In this document: positions 25,599 through 33,468 of the stretch, piece by piece
How the letters are laid out: each line of letters opens with the position of its first letter
Numbering within the stretch: the stretch's first letter is position 1
Assembly (NCBI GenBank): GCA_025058535.1
Contig: JANXEL010000057.1
Coordinates: 1-51,634, forward strand
Length of the DNA: 51,634 nucleotides
Direction of reading: 5' to 3'
Source: Ignisphaera sp.
Lineage (GTDB): Archaea > Thermoproteota > Thermoprotei_A > Sulfolobales > Ignisphaeraceae
Notes under the pieces: generated by a model
Database searches by the model: none
What the model was told of the DNA's origin: nothing
Seen by the model: the letters and a program-made list of their open reading frames with translations, nothing else
Program-made: the position numbers and the translations under genes

Positions 25599-26270
25599 AT
25601 GTTTAAGTATATTCATTTAGAAAGAGAGGCTTTGAAAAGGTTAGGAGGAGAGCTGAATCTGTATTGGATGCCATGCCTTCTGGTGAAATTTCCCGAATGC
25701 AGACCTAGAGATGTATTTATGTTTGACTGCTTCTTAAGAAGCTACATAAATAATCCATATCTAGGACTTCTTCTACTAAAGAAGGTGCCCAGGAATCTAA
25801 AGATAGTTGAGGAGCCTCCTATAGAGGCTCAGAAGATTGGTGTTGAAAAGTGCAATGCCATTAATATAGTTAGCGAACTGAATGAAGTGAGCAGTGAGAT
25901 TTACCGTGGTGTGTATTCGAGACTCTACGAGCTTATTGATAAGCTAACCGAATACGAGGATGTAGAAGTAAAAATGAGGGTATTTTTTAGAACGAGAAGG
26001 TATGTAATACCTGCTGAAAGAGTTAAAGATGTTGGGAAGAAGATAGCCGTAGAATCAATTAAATCTGTGTTGAAAACCTTGTGCATAAAGAGGGTTGAAG
26101 AAAGCTATAAAATACCAATAGCGGTGGCCGAACCTATATACACACTATTCTACATATATCCAAAATATACGCTAGCAGGATTTGTAATTGGTAAAAAGAT
26201 TATTGAAAGCAATTCACACGCCAAGATAATAAATAAATTTAAGGAAAGCATGGAAGGAATCTTTAAGTAG
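25599..26270 (+). CDS. Uncharacterised protein (223 residues)
   Basis: I do not recognise the family. The protein is soluble and alternates basic helices and strands: NLYWMPCLLVKFPECRPRDVF near the N-terminus, a helix-rich middle (VSSEIYRGVYSRLYELIDKL), then VKMRVFFRTRRYVIPAERV and KKIAVESIKSVLKTLCIKR. A high content of Lys/Arg in strands would suit an RNA- or nucleotide-binding protein, but no known motif supports this. No membrane segment or signal peptide. The ATG at 25599 follows GTAGGAGAGATAG. It lies 34 nt after the RpiB-like gene on the same strand and is probably in the same operon. Confidence 0.65.
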   Translation: MFKYIHLEREALKRLGGELNLYWMPCLLVKFPECRPRDVFMFDCFLRSYINNPYLGLLLLKKVPRNLKIVEEPPIEAQKIGVEKCNAINIVSELNEVSSEIYRGVYSRLYELIDKLTEYEDVEVKMRVFFRTRRYVIPAERVKDVGKKIAVESIKSVLKTLCIKRVEESYKIPIAVAEPIYTLFYIYPKYTLAGFVIGKKIIESNSHAKIINKFKESMEGIFK

Positions 26271-26329
26271 GACATTAAATCTAAAAAGTGGTCTCTTATT
26301 AGTATCTCTCTACCTATAATACATATACG

Positions 26330-26566
26330 CTATACTACACTTATAGTCCCATCTTCTCTATATTCATAGCAGAGGAAGCCGTATAGCATCGTAGCATGGC
26401 ACTCTATGTAATTCTTCCTCCTTCTACTATCAGCGATATAGTACTCAATCTCTCCACTTCTGGCATCACTTCTACCGTTACTCTGCTTGCTGGTTCCAAA
26501 CACGTTAACTAGTGCTTTTATTTCCCTACCTATGAATTTTAGACCAGATAGGTTGAGTTTTAACAT
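26330..26566 (-). CDS. Small uncharacterised protein (78 residues)
   Basis: A short protein of unknown family: basic N-terminal half (LNLSGLKFIGREIKALVNVFG), then SGEIEYYIADSRRRKNYIECH and a C-terminal segment with MLYGFLCYEYREDG. Support for it being a gene: ATG 26566 is 26 nt after a TATA box GTATATATAC centred at 26592 and also has GGTGTGA a few nt upstream. A longer reading to 26674 would cross the promoter and a cluster of palindromes, so I reject it. No function can be proposed. The dense palindromes upstream suggest tight regulation. Confidence 0.5.
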   Translation of the reverse strand: MLKLNLSGLKFIGREIKALVNVFGTSKQSNGRSDARSGEIEYYIADSRRRKNYIECHATMLYGFLCYEYREDGTISVV

Positions 26567-26580
26567 ATTTCTCACACCAA

Positions 26581-26668
26581 GTTTAGTATATATACTAACA
26601 CTCTTATATACTGTATGCACATATTGAGATATATCAAGTATACTTAGGTATACTGAGTAATACCTAAG
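26581..26668. promoter_or_regulatory. Promoter with a cluster of palindromes
   Basis: Three dyads within 90 bases: GTTTAGTATATATACTAAC (26581-26599, arms around the TATA box of the 78-residue gene); AGTATAC-TTAG-GTATACT (26637-26654, perfect); and CTTAGGTAT-ACTGAGTA-ATACCTAAG (26643-26668, perfect 9-bp arms). The last two overlap, so two alternative hairpins or two overlapping operators are possible. Confidence 0.6.
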
Positions 26669-27084
26669 GACCATTCTATAAATTTTATGGGTGAACTACA
26701 TTGAAATATTAAGCGCTTCAGCGTAAGGAGACTACACCACAACTGACTGCACGTAGTAGAGGCTGGACTTTTAAACGGATAAGGTCCAAAATGGTTAAAA
26801 TCATTCCCTAGATGATGTATAGTATGGCTTAGAGAAAACGAAACCAATTATGCTGCTACAGATAGCTAATACATATACAAAATGAAAATTCACGAAGGTG
26901 AGCTATTTATTTAGTGCTGCACGTGGAACTGTAGCACACATAGAGATGGTGCAAATGCTGCTGGAAAACCGTAAGAGCTTCAGCTGAAGCGTGCAATGAG
27001 TAGGTCATCTGATTAGAGCTTAGATTATAAATATTATAGAAATTAATGCACAAATTTAAAAGTGTATGGTATGGAGGTGGTTAT

Positions 27085-27141
27085 ATGAGGGAATTCCTTA
27101 AAGCTACTCACAGGAAGTATAAAAAATCAAGGAATGCCTAG
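27085..27141 (+). CDS. Possible 18-residue leader ORF upstream of the fumarase operon
   Basis: ATG 27085 opens an 18-codon frame (MREFLKATHRKYKKSRNA) ending at 27141, 20 nt before the fumarase alpha start. It has one of the strongest ribosome-binding sites in the window (GGAGGTGG at 27074-27081) and a TATA-like CAAATTTAAAAG at 27050-27061, which puts it at the very 5' end of the fumarase mRNA. The peptide is short and strongly basic. It could be a translated leader that tunes fumarase expression, or a chance frame. Confidence 0.4.
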   Translation: MREFLKATHRKYKKSRNA

Positions 27142-27161
27142 GAGTATGGAGGGTCATTGAT

Positions 27162-28043
27162 ATGAATACAAGAATATTGGAAGAAGCTATAGAGCGGGCT
27201 GCCCTGGAGGCTATAACGAGGTCGGTAATCTATATACCACCCGATGTTAAAGAAGCACTTAAAAGGATATATAGTGAGGAAGAGAGTGAGTCAAGCAGAT
27301 CTCAGATAGGGGCGATACTAAGAAATATTGAGTTAGCTGAAAGGATGAAGAGACCGGTATGTCAGGATACGGGTATTCTACTATACTACGTAAGGGTCGG
27401 CTACGAATTTCCATCAATTAAAATAATTGAGAAGAGCCTGGTAAACGCTGCTAAGGTAGCTACAAAGACTATTCCCTTAAGACCCAACACCGTTAACCCG
27501 CTTACCGGAAGAAATCCTGGTGATAACACAGGAAGATACATGCCCTACATCAATATAGAGTTCATTGATGGAGATATCTTAGAGTTTACGGTAGTGCCTA
27601 AGGGTGGAGGTTCCGAGTACGTTTCTGTTCTGTATATGCCTCCTCCTGGAGAGGGTGTTAAGGCGATAAAGAGGGCGGTAGTCGACGCTGTTTTAAGAGC
27701 TGGTCCAATGCCCTGTCCACCTACTATTGTTGGTGTTGGAATTGGAGGGGGTGCGGATATAGCCCTTCACATTGCTAAAAAAGCTGCATGCCTTAGAAGG
27801 CTAGGTTCGCCAAATCCTGCTCCGGAGCTGGATAAGCTGGAGAGGGAGCTTTATGTAGCGTTGAACGAGCTCGGCATAGGTGCCATGGGTGTCGGAGGGA
27901 GATTTACAGTGCTCGCTGTTCACATAGACTATGCGTATAGACACCCAGCTATTTTACCTATTGGTATAGTTTTCCAGTGCTGGGCTGTAAGAAGGGCTAC
28001 AGCCGTAGTTGAACCTAATGGGAGCTATAAAGTATTTCAGTAG
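27162..28043 (+). CDS. fumA: Fumarate hydratase class I, alpha subunit
   Basis: 293 residues, matching the N-terminal (Fe-S) domain of class I fumarases, encoded as a separate gene as in many archaea. It binds the labile [4Fe-4S] cluster; the three cysteines are in RPVCQDTGILLYY, GPMPCPPTIVG and KKAACLRRLG. Other blocks: RPNTVNPLTGRNPGDNTGRY, FTVVPKGGGSEYVS and GVGIGGGADIALHIAKKA. With the beta subunit it interconverts fumarate and malate in the citric acid cycle or a reductive carbon pathway; L(+)-tartrate dehydratase (TtdA) is the close alternative. ATG 27162 follows GGAGGG at 27148-27153. It shares an operon with the beta gene 15 nt downstream. Confidence 0.92.
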   Translation: MNTRILEEAIERAALEAITRSVIYIPPDVKEALKRIYSEEESESSRSQIGAILRNIELAERMKRPVCQDTGILLYYVRVGYEFPSIKIIEKSLVNAAKVATKTIPLRPNTVNPLTGRNPGDNTGRYMPYINIEFIDGDILEFTVVPKGGGSEYVSVLYMPPPGEGVKAIKRAVVDAVLRAGPMPCPPTIVGVGIGGGADIALHIAKKAACLRRLGSPNPAPELDKLERELYVALNELGIGAMGVGGRFTVLAVHIDYAYRHPAILPIGIVFQCWAVRRATAVVEPNGSYKVFQ

Positions 28044-28058
28044 CATTGAGGTGACCGC

Positions 28059-28661
28059 ATGACAGTATTTCACCTAAGAACACCCCTCCAGGTGGAGGAT
28101 GTTAGGAAATTACGGGTTAGCGATGTGATATACCTTAGCGGCATAATCGTTACAGCTAGGGATGCAGCACATAGAAGAATGATTGAACACCTAAGAAATG
28201 GTAGACCGATCCCGGTTGATCTAAATGGAGGGGTGATATACCACTGCGGTCCAGTAGTTGAAAGAGTTGATAATGAGTGGATAGTGATTTCAGGTGGACC
28301 CACAACAAGTGCTAGAATGGAGCTATACGAAGCTGATATAATAAGGCACTTTGGTGTAAGGCTAATTATAGGTAAGGGAGGCATGGGTGCTAAGACGGCC
28401 CAGGCGTGTAGGGAATTTGGAGCTATCTATGCAACTTTTACAGGAGGTGCTGGGGTTCTCGCAGCAAATGCAATTAGACGTGTCGTAAAGGCTGAGTGGT
28501 TGGACCTAGGAATACCTGAAGCCCTGTGGATTCTTGAGGTGGAGAATTTTGGACCACTTCTCGTAACCATTGACACAACCGGAAGAAATCTAACTGAAGA
28601 AGTGATAGAAATGGCAAAGAATAGGCGTGATGAGATACTTAAAAAACTTGAAGCAATCTGA
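28059..28661 (+). CDS. fumB: Fumarate hydratase class I, beta subunit
   Basis: 200 residues, the C-terminal swivelling domain of class I fumarase. Motifs: LSGIIVTARDAAHRRMIEHL, GGVIYHCGPVV, ISGGPTTSARMELYEADIIRHFGVRLIIGKGGMG and ATFTGGAGVLAANAIRRV; the Thr-Ser-x-Arg-Met segment and the GKGGM loop contribute to substrate binding. The start ATG 28059 has GAGGTGA 5 nt upstream. It follows the alpha gene directly and the two products should form an alpha2beta2 enzyme. Tartrate dehydratase cannot be fully excluded, though fumarase is more likely in a thermophilic autotroph or respirer. Confidence 0.92.
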   Translation: MTVFHLRTPLQVEDVRKLRVSDVIYLSGIIVTARDAAHRRMIEHLRNGRPIPVDLNGGVIYHCGPVVERVDNEWIVISGGPTTSARMELYEADIIRHFGVRLIIGKGGMGAKTAQACREFGAIYATFTGGAGVLAANAIRRVVKAEWLDLGIPEALWILEVENFGPLLVTIDTTGRNLTEEVIEMAKNRRDEILKKLEAI

Positions 28662-28828
28662 ATCACAAAATCAATTTCACACCAATTTTCAATCCACTTA
28701 TTCTTGCGATGAGTTGGGGATGAAATTCAAGTATAGACCTCGATAGAATTAAAGTTTAAAAGAAGCTTGATCGAACCTTTTAAATTATTAAAAAGATTTC
28801 AAAACCTACTATCTAGCACGCACAGTAG

Positions 28829-29027
28829 ATCCGCCCCGCTTTGCCTAGGATCAAGAGAAGTGGGCTAGATTCGTACAGAGGTAAGGCTTACGAAGAAGAA
28901 AGATTTGCTGCTTCCACCATGACAACCTTTTCACAATAAAGCTTCAGAGCTTGTAGGTGGCAGATCTGTAGGAGTGCTACGCATGGTATGTAAAGGGATG
29001 TGGAGAACGATCACATCCTTAATTTAG
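28829..29027 (+). pseudogene. Decayed coding fragment of unknown family
   Basis: In the 700-base gap between fumarase and TldE two open frames read as protein and join by one frameshift. Frame one (28829-28939) gives LPRIKRSGLDSYRGKAYEEE and ends at a stop; a second frame from 28923 to 29027 gives NKASELVGGRSVGVLRMVCK and ends at another. Neither has a start codon at its head. A TATA-like TTAAAGTTTAAAAG lies at 28750-28763. I do not recognise the product. Confidence 0.35.
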
Positions 29028-29129
29028 TAAACATTATGATTAAGGTAGGTAGTTTCCATCAGGGGAAATTCATTTGTAGAAGAAAGATGATGATCAGCCA
29101 CGCCTTTTCTACACTAAATTGTACTCAAC

Positions 29130-29333
29130 ATGATGGTGATACCATTGGATGTTTAAGACGCTATTGAAAATCTTGAAGAAGTTGCTTCTTTGCTAAGCTT
29201 GTTAGATGTCCTCTGACAAGCTCTTATGATAAACTAATTCAGTGATATACCACTTAGTACCGTCGTTAGTGCTCTAAACACCATCTATTTTACAGTGGCC
29301 AAAGATATAGTTGTATCATTGATGCTAGAGTAA
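29130..29333 (+). pseudogene. Gene remnant with three in-frame stops
   Basis: One frame from ATG 29130 to TAA 29331 stays protein-like across three internal stops (29154, 29214, 29235): MMVIPLDV, then DAIENLEEVASLLSLLDVL, QALMIN, and SDIPLSTVVSALNTIYFTVA. The amphipathic, Leu/Val-rich helices and codon use match neighbouring genes, which random sequence would not do in one frame. It may be the tail of the same lost gene as the fragment at 28829-29027, although the frames differ. Family not recognised. Confidence 0.45.
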
Positions 29334-29378
29334 ATTAGATGTGCTCCTAAGGTAAACAATACAAAATTGTGAATAAAG

Positions 29379-30716
29379 CTAGATTATGTGTTTGGATATT
29401 CTAATGTTTCTTATCAGCACGTATGGTATTTTTGATGGTGTTGAGACCTCCCACCACTGTATATTGTACAGCTCTTTCCCAATGTGCTCTATATTCTTTA
29501 GTATATTGAGGAAGCTGTCAGCTATCCGAATCTTGTTTATAGGTCTTACGATTCTTCCATTCTCCACATAGAATATTGCATCCCTAGCTACTGTAGAGAA
29601 AAGCCCATCAACATAGCTCTGCATTCTGGTGTACCAGTTATTGGTTATGAGTAGACCCCTTCTAACACTCGATATAATTTCATCAAGCTTTGCATCCCCG
29701 GGCTTAACCACTATATTCCACGGATTGGGCTTTATCCAGCCGGCATTAGCAGTTGATTTTACATCCATCATTTTCGCTGTTTTGGTATTATGAAGCAGCG
29801 TCCTTAGTACGCCATCTTCAATGATTGGTTTGTTGTATGTTTCCAGCCCTTCAAAATCAAAGCTTGAAGCATTTGGAAGTTCAGGGGTTCTGGGTTCATC
29901 AATTATTGTTAACTTTTCTGAGGAAACACTATTGCCTACTTCGTTGTTCATAAACATTGAAAGTCCCATAAGCACAGAGAAGGCTGATGTCATATCAACT
30001 ATGTACTCGAGAAGGTTTCCAAAGACCATTGGGCTGAGTATAACATCGTAAATTCCTGGCTCTATATCAACTCTATTCTTAGAATCTACAGCGTATCTGG
30101 CCGCTATGGATGCCATCTCCTCCAGGCCACTAACATCGTATTTCGTAGAGGTGAAGCACCACTGCCCACTACCGTCAGGTTCTGCAAAGGCTCGCACGTA
30201 CCCCTGAAGTGCTGTCTTATCCTCTGAAAGCTGTGTGCCCTTAGAGGTCACGAGCGCTTCTCTCACGTAATTTAGCTGAAGCATGCCTGCAATACTATCT
30301 ATCTCCTCCCTATGTGCCACCTCAATAATGCGCTCAGACAGCCTATCAATACTATCCATGGCTTTTAGAATCCTGGTATCGAACAATCCCTCTGCAAGTT
30401 TTACTGGCACAGGTTCTGGAAGAGGTGCATAGAGCTGGGACTCAGCTACCTTTAGGGCAATTCTTTGTATTCTGTCTATTCCATTTAAAAGCTCATCCAA
30501 GGACTTCGGTTCGTAGCTGCCTACAAATACCCTCCCATCTTTGGTTAAATAAAGTTCGATAGTTATTGGTGTCCAGTGCTGAATAACTGTAGGCTCACTA
30601 TTTGCGATTTTAACCATAACTCTCTTAGATGAAGTGACTACAGTGGCTGCTTCGTCAAAACCTCTTTTGATAGCCTCATCAACAATTTTTTGAGCAACTT
30701 CTATCTCGCTGCCCAT
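29379..30716 (-). CDS. tldE: TldE (PmbA-like), metalloprotease partner subunit
   Basis: About 445 residues. TldD and TldE form a heterodimeric zinc protease that removes leader peptides or degrades unfolded peptides in its internal chamber; TldE itself lacks the metal site. Family blocks: ATVVTSSKRVMVKIANSEPT, TSTKYDVSGLEEMASIAARYAVD, YDVILSPMVFGNLLEYIVDM, TIIDEPRTPELPNASSFDFEG and NTKTAKMMDVKSTANAGW. No HExxxH motif is present, as expected for TldE. I start it at ATG 30716, one base after the TldD stop, with GGGGTGG 8 nt upstream; an earlier ATG at 30731 would overlap TldD. It is the second gene of the operon. Confidence 0.9.
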   Translation of the reverse strand: MGSEIEVAQKIVDEAIKRGFDEAATVVTSSKRVMVKIANSEPTVIQHWTPITIELYLTKDGRVFVGSYEPKSLDELLNGIDRIQRIALKVAESQLYAPLPEPVPVKLAEGLFDTRILKAMDSIDRLSERIIEVAHREEIDSIAGMLQLNYVREALVTSKGTQLSEDKTALQGYVRAFAEPDGSGQWCFTSTKYDVSGLEEMASIAARYAVDSKNRVDIEPGIYDVILSPMVFGNLLEYIVDMTSAFSVLMGLSMFMNNEVGNSVSSEKLTIIDEPRTPELPNASSFDFEGLETYNKPIIEDGVLRTLLHNTKTAKMMDVKSTANAGWIKPNPWNIVVKPGDAKLDEIISSVRRGLLITNNWYTRMQSYVDGLFSTVARDAIFYVENGRIVRPINKIRIADSFLNILKNIEHIGKELYNIQWWEVSTPSKIPYVLIRNIRISKHII

Positions 30717-30717
30717 C

Positions 30718-32157
30718 CTATGCCACCCCAAGTCTTATTTTAGACAATCTGACATCTGGTCCACCAAACCATACGGGTACTCCCTGCATAGGTTCACCCT
30801 TACCGCAGGTTCCAGCATAGAACCTGAGATTCTTCCCTACAGCATCTATCAAACTATAGAAGGCTCTAGTTGTTACCTCCAGCACTGGATTTCTCACAAA
30901 CTTTGTAATTTCACCATTTTCTATAAGGTATGCCTCTAAGCCTACATATCTCTGACTCCACCTCTCATCATCTATGTTCCACTCCATGAAACTCTTCATA
31001 TATACGCCTAGCTTTACATCATCTAGTAGCTCATCGAAGCTGTAGTCCCCAGGCTTTAGATAGGTATTAGCCATTCTAACTATCGGTTCACTCCCATAGT
31101 TCATAGCCCTCGCTGCAGCATTGCTATTAACATTAAATACTTGTGCCGTTGCTCTATTGTGTAGAAATTCATTTATTATGCCCTCCCTGTAGAGGTATCT
31201 AGGCCTTGCTGAAACACCCTCATCATCATAGAGGTAGAAGCCGTAGCTATTGGGTATAGTCGGATCGTCTATAACACTTGCATGCTTATTGCCTATTCTT
31301 TCACCAATCATACCTGGTTTAATGAAGCTTTTACCGGCTTGTGCAGCTTCCCTTCCGAGTATTCTATCAGCCTCGCTGGGGTGGCCGCAGCTCTCATGAA
31401 CTATGAGAGCGACTATCTCACTTCCAACTATTACAGGTATTTCTTCCCTAGGAGGTTCAATGGCCGAAGTGAGTATCTTCTCGAGAACTTTAGCCTCCTC
31501 TACGACGGTGTCCTCAACGTTCCACTGTTTGAGCTGTTCGAGACCACCGCTACCACCAAGTTGTTCAAATCTCTGGATTGAACCCTTCTGGGGATGCGAT
31601 ACAACAATATTGTAGAACACTGATAGCCTGGGGATCCTACTTCTAATGTAGGCTCCATCCGTGTTCAAGATCACCTTCTCCTCTACGAATTCAGTATAGT
31701 TTAACGTAAAAATCTTTACCTTTGCCTCTGTATTGCTCTTTGAAACCCTGTCCCATAATTCTCTATGCATAGAAGTCTTCTGATCGATGTCCATAGAATC
31801 AAAGCTCTCTCGCTCTATAATACTGTAGCTTGCCCTACCAACCTTTGCAGGGGCGAACTCTATGGGTTTTTTCATAAACCTTGAATGGGTGTATGCTGCT
31901 CTATAAGCATCCTCAACAGCTCTCCTAATAGATTCTCTATCCAGCACATTTGTAGATGAAAAGCCCAGTGCACCATTAACCAGCACCCTTATACCAATAC
32001 CATCATTAACCTCCGTGCCCGCAGCTATAATTGAGCCGTTTCTCGATGCTATTCCAAAACCATCTATTCTATGGTATCTAACCTCAGCGTAGCTCGCGCC
32101 TAGATCTTCAGCAACCTTTAAAGCGTACAACACTATATCCTCATACACTATGCACAC
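30718..32157 (-). CDS. tldD: TldD, zinc metalloprotease catalytic subunit
   Basis: 479 residues. The zinc motif HESCGH (HExxxH, residues 254-259) lies in EIVALIVHESCGHPSEADRI, and further ligands are expected in the downstream GTCGKGEPMQG region. Other family blocks: YAEVRYHRIDGFGIASRNG at the N-terminus, YLYDDEGVSARPRYLYREGI and EFLHNRATAQVF. It forms a heterodimer with TldE, encoded immediately after with no spacing. In archaea the natural substrate is not established. The start is GTG 32157, about 26 nt from a TATA-like TTTTTAAATTA; a GTG at 32148, preceded by GGTG, is a good alternative and would begin MYEDIVLYAL. Confidence 0.92.
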   Translation of the reverse strand: MCIVYEDIVLYALKVAEDLGASYAEVRYHRIDGFGIASRNGSIIAAGTEVNDGIGIRVLVNGALGFSSTNVLDRESIRRAVEDAYRAAYTHSRFMKKPIEFAPAKVGRASYSIIERESFDSMDIDQKTSMHRELWDRVSKSNTEAKVKIFTLNYTEFVEEKVILNTDGAYIRSRIPRLSVFYNIVVSHPQKGSIQRFEQLGGSGGLEQLKQWNVEDTVVEEAKVLEKILTSAIEPPREEIPVIVGSEIVALIVHESCGHPSEADRILGREAAQAGKSFIKPGMIGERIGNKHASVIDDPTIPNSYGFYLYDDEGVSARPRYLYREGIINEFLHNRATAQVFNVNSNAAARAMNYGSEPIVRMANTYLKPGDYSFDELLDDVKLGVYMKSFMEWNIDDERWSQRYVGLEAYLIENGEITKFVRNPVLEVTTRAFYSLIDAVGKNLRFYAGTCGKGEPMQGVPVWFGGPDVRLSKIRLGVA

Positions 32158-32214
32158 CCAGTGTATTTTTTGTTGAAATAATTTAAAAACTATTAATGCG
32201 GCATCAGCATTGAA

Positions 32215-32507
32215 TTACACCCAATACGCGTGAGAAGTGGATACCTCATAGATCATAACATTCTCCTTGCCACAATCTTCTGCCATATGGCTTCTACCAG
32301 CACCATATGAAAATAAACATCTCATCCAGTGCACCTTTACCCTCAATCTCTACACCATTCATCCTACCACTATGTGGATACAGAATAAACTACATTCATT
32401 TCTACCCAGATGCAGCCCCTGGTCTCCGGCTTTAACCTTAATTCAATTTCTCTAGGGTGAAAGTCTGTGTGCCTCAGTGAATTCTCTTCATCTTCTACAT
32501 TTTCCAA
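32215..32507 (-). pseudogene. Decayed coding fragments, possibly from a SIS-domain protein
   Basis: Three protein-like pieces on one strand, in order: 32507-32370 (TTG-led, NSLRHTDFHPREIELRLK and onward, ending at a stop); 32362-32294 (ATG-led, MNGVEIEGKGALDEMFIFI); and, one frame over, 32304-32215 (GAGRSHMAEDCGKENVMIY). The last two join into FIFI-GAGRSHM by a single frameshift; GAGRSHM resembles the phosphosugar-binding loop of SIS-domain isomerases. No intact frame remains. The SIS link is suggestive only. Confidence 0.4.
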
Positions 32508-32570
32508 AATAGTATGACGGTCCTATAGAATTCATATCCCTTTACAAGTGCTAATTCTAGAGTTTAGAGC

Positions 32571-32762
32571 CTAACCAATATTGGACTTGTTTGGTAAATA
32601 ATCATCTTTAAGTGAAACTATTGTATATTTTATGTCAGGAAGACTGGTACACATAACCTGCGAAGTGAAGGTATAATAGGACAGATGAAATAACACCTGT
32701 AAAAACGTAGAAACTCCAACCAGTATCGCACCCACATACAGAATGCGAATTGGATTTAACAT
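32571..32762 (-). CDS. Possible small single-helix membrane protein
   Basis: A 63-codon frame from ATG 32762 with one hydrophobic segment (IRILYVGAILVGVSTFLQVLF) near its N-terminus and a polar tail ending in DDYLPNKSNIG. A GGTGG lies about 13 nt before the ATG. It sits in a 1.3-kb stretch otherwise made of broken frames, so it may be a surviving small gene or another remnant. The longer reading to 32858 has no start signal. No family recognised. Confidence 0.3.
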   Translation of the reverse strand: MLNPIRILYVGAILVGVSTFLQVLFHLSYYTFTSQVMCTSLPDIKYTIVSLKDDYLPNKSNIG

Positions 32763-32913
32763 CCTGTAGTTTTGACCACCTTTCCAAGAGTTCCAATATA
32801 ATCTTCGATGGTATAGGGATGAAATCCCTAAATAAGCATCAGTATGTACCCTCTGCACCCTAGAGCTTGATGTATGGCATGCCTCCTCTTTTTAATTAGA
32901 GCTCCAGTGGCTT

Positions 32914-33117
32914 TCAGCATATTTTCTTGCTGATATGCAGATGCAATAGAATTTTGTAGCTGAATCGAGAATTTTTGTAGGAAACTTTAAACCTTCTGCC
33001 CATACACATTAGCACGGCTCTTTCAAGAAGTCTTTTAGATAAAGTATATCTGTAACACACCCCTGAAAAGATTATATATCCATTATGAATTATTGTGAAG
33101 ACCTCTACATCCCGCAC
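32914..33117 (-). pseudogene. Probable gene remnant
   Basis: An open frame from a GTG at 33117 reads RDVEVFTIIHNGYIIFSGVC, then LSKRLLERAVLMCMGRRFK, before becoming low-complexity at the C-terminus. The first 45 residues look like real protein; the end does not. There is no ribosome-binding site. It lies between two other fragments on the same strand. Confidence 0.3.
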
Positions 33118-33151
33118 CAAGAATGCTGACTACTGAAGCAAGAGACGCTAC

Positions 33152-33400
33152 TCACCAACTCAGCTTTTTGTCCTCAATACGGATTCCTTCTGGATCAGTT
33201 CTCACCATCTGAGTATCTATCACCAAATAGCTGGATTTAGATGCTAGAGTGTTTTCATTACAGCCAAACCCTCTATCCAAAATTTCCTCACATTTACGTG
33301 CATCACTATTGTGACCTGCGACAAATAGCAGGCTGGTGTAGATGCCTAGTAACGATCACATCTACAGCACCTGCAATCCCTGTAGTTATGCTCTTTTTTC
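33152..33400 (-). pseudogene. Decayed coding fragment of unknown family
   Basis: A frame open from 33355 to a stop at 33152 reads YTSLLFVAGHNSDARKCEEI, then LDRGFGCNENTLASKSSYLV, IDTQMVRTDPEGIRIEDKK. It is clearly protein-like but has no start codon at its head. Just upstream, in another frame, 33399-33340 gives SITTGIAGAVDVIVTRH, so a frameshift has probably broken one gene. I do not recognise the family. Confidence 0.45.
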
Positions 33401-33468
33401 CTACTTGCTTCTAACTCTCATGTTACAGCTGAAGAATACTTATTACTAAAAACAGGTATGGTTATATA

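Noticed and set aside
26644-26847. 67-codon frame upstream of the 78-residue gene
   Set aside because: Crosses the palindrome cluster, has no start signals and reads as non-protein composition.
28821-28880. GC-richer patch considered as a tRNA or other structured RNA
   Set aside because: No acceptor-stem pairing, no T-loop GGTTCRAATCC-like motif and no anticodon arm could be found.
29090-29150. GATGATGA near a later CTGA, considered as a C/D-box small RNA
   Set aside because: Box spacing and the internal C'/D' boxes do not fit, and the stretch is better explained as decayed coding sequence.
32267-32455. 62-codon frame on the plus strand
   Set aside because: Antisense to the more protein-like minus-strand fragments; no ribosome-binding site.
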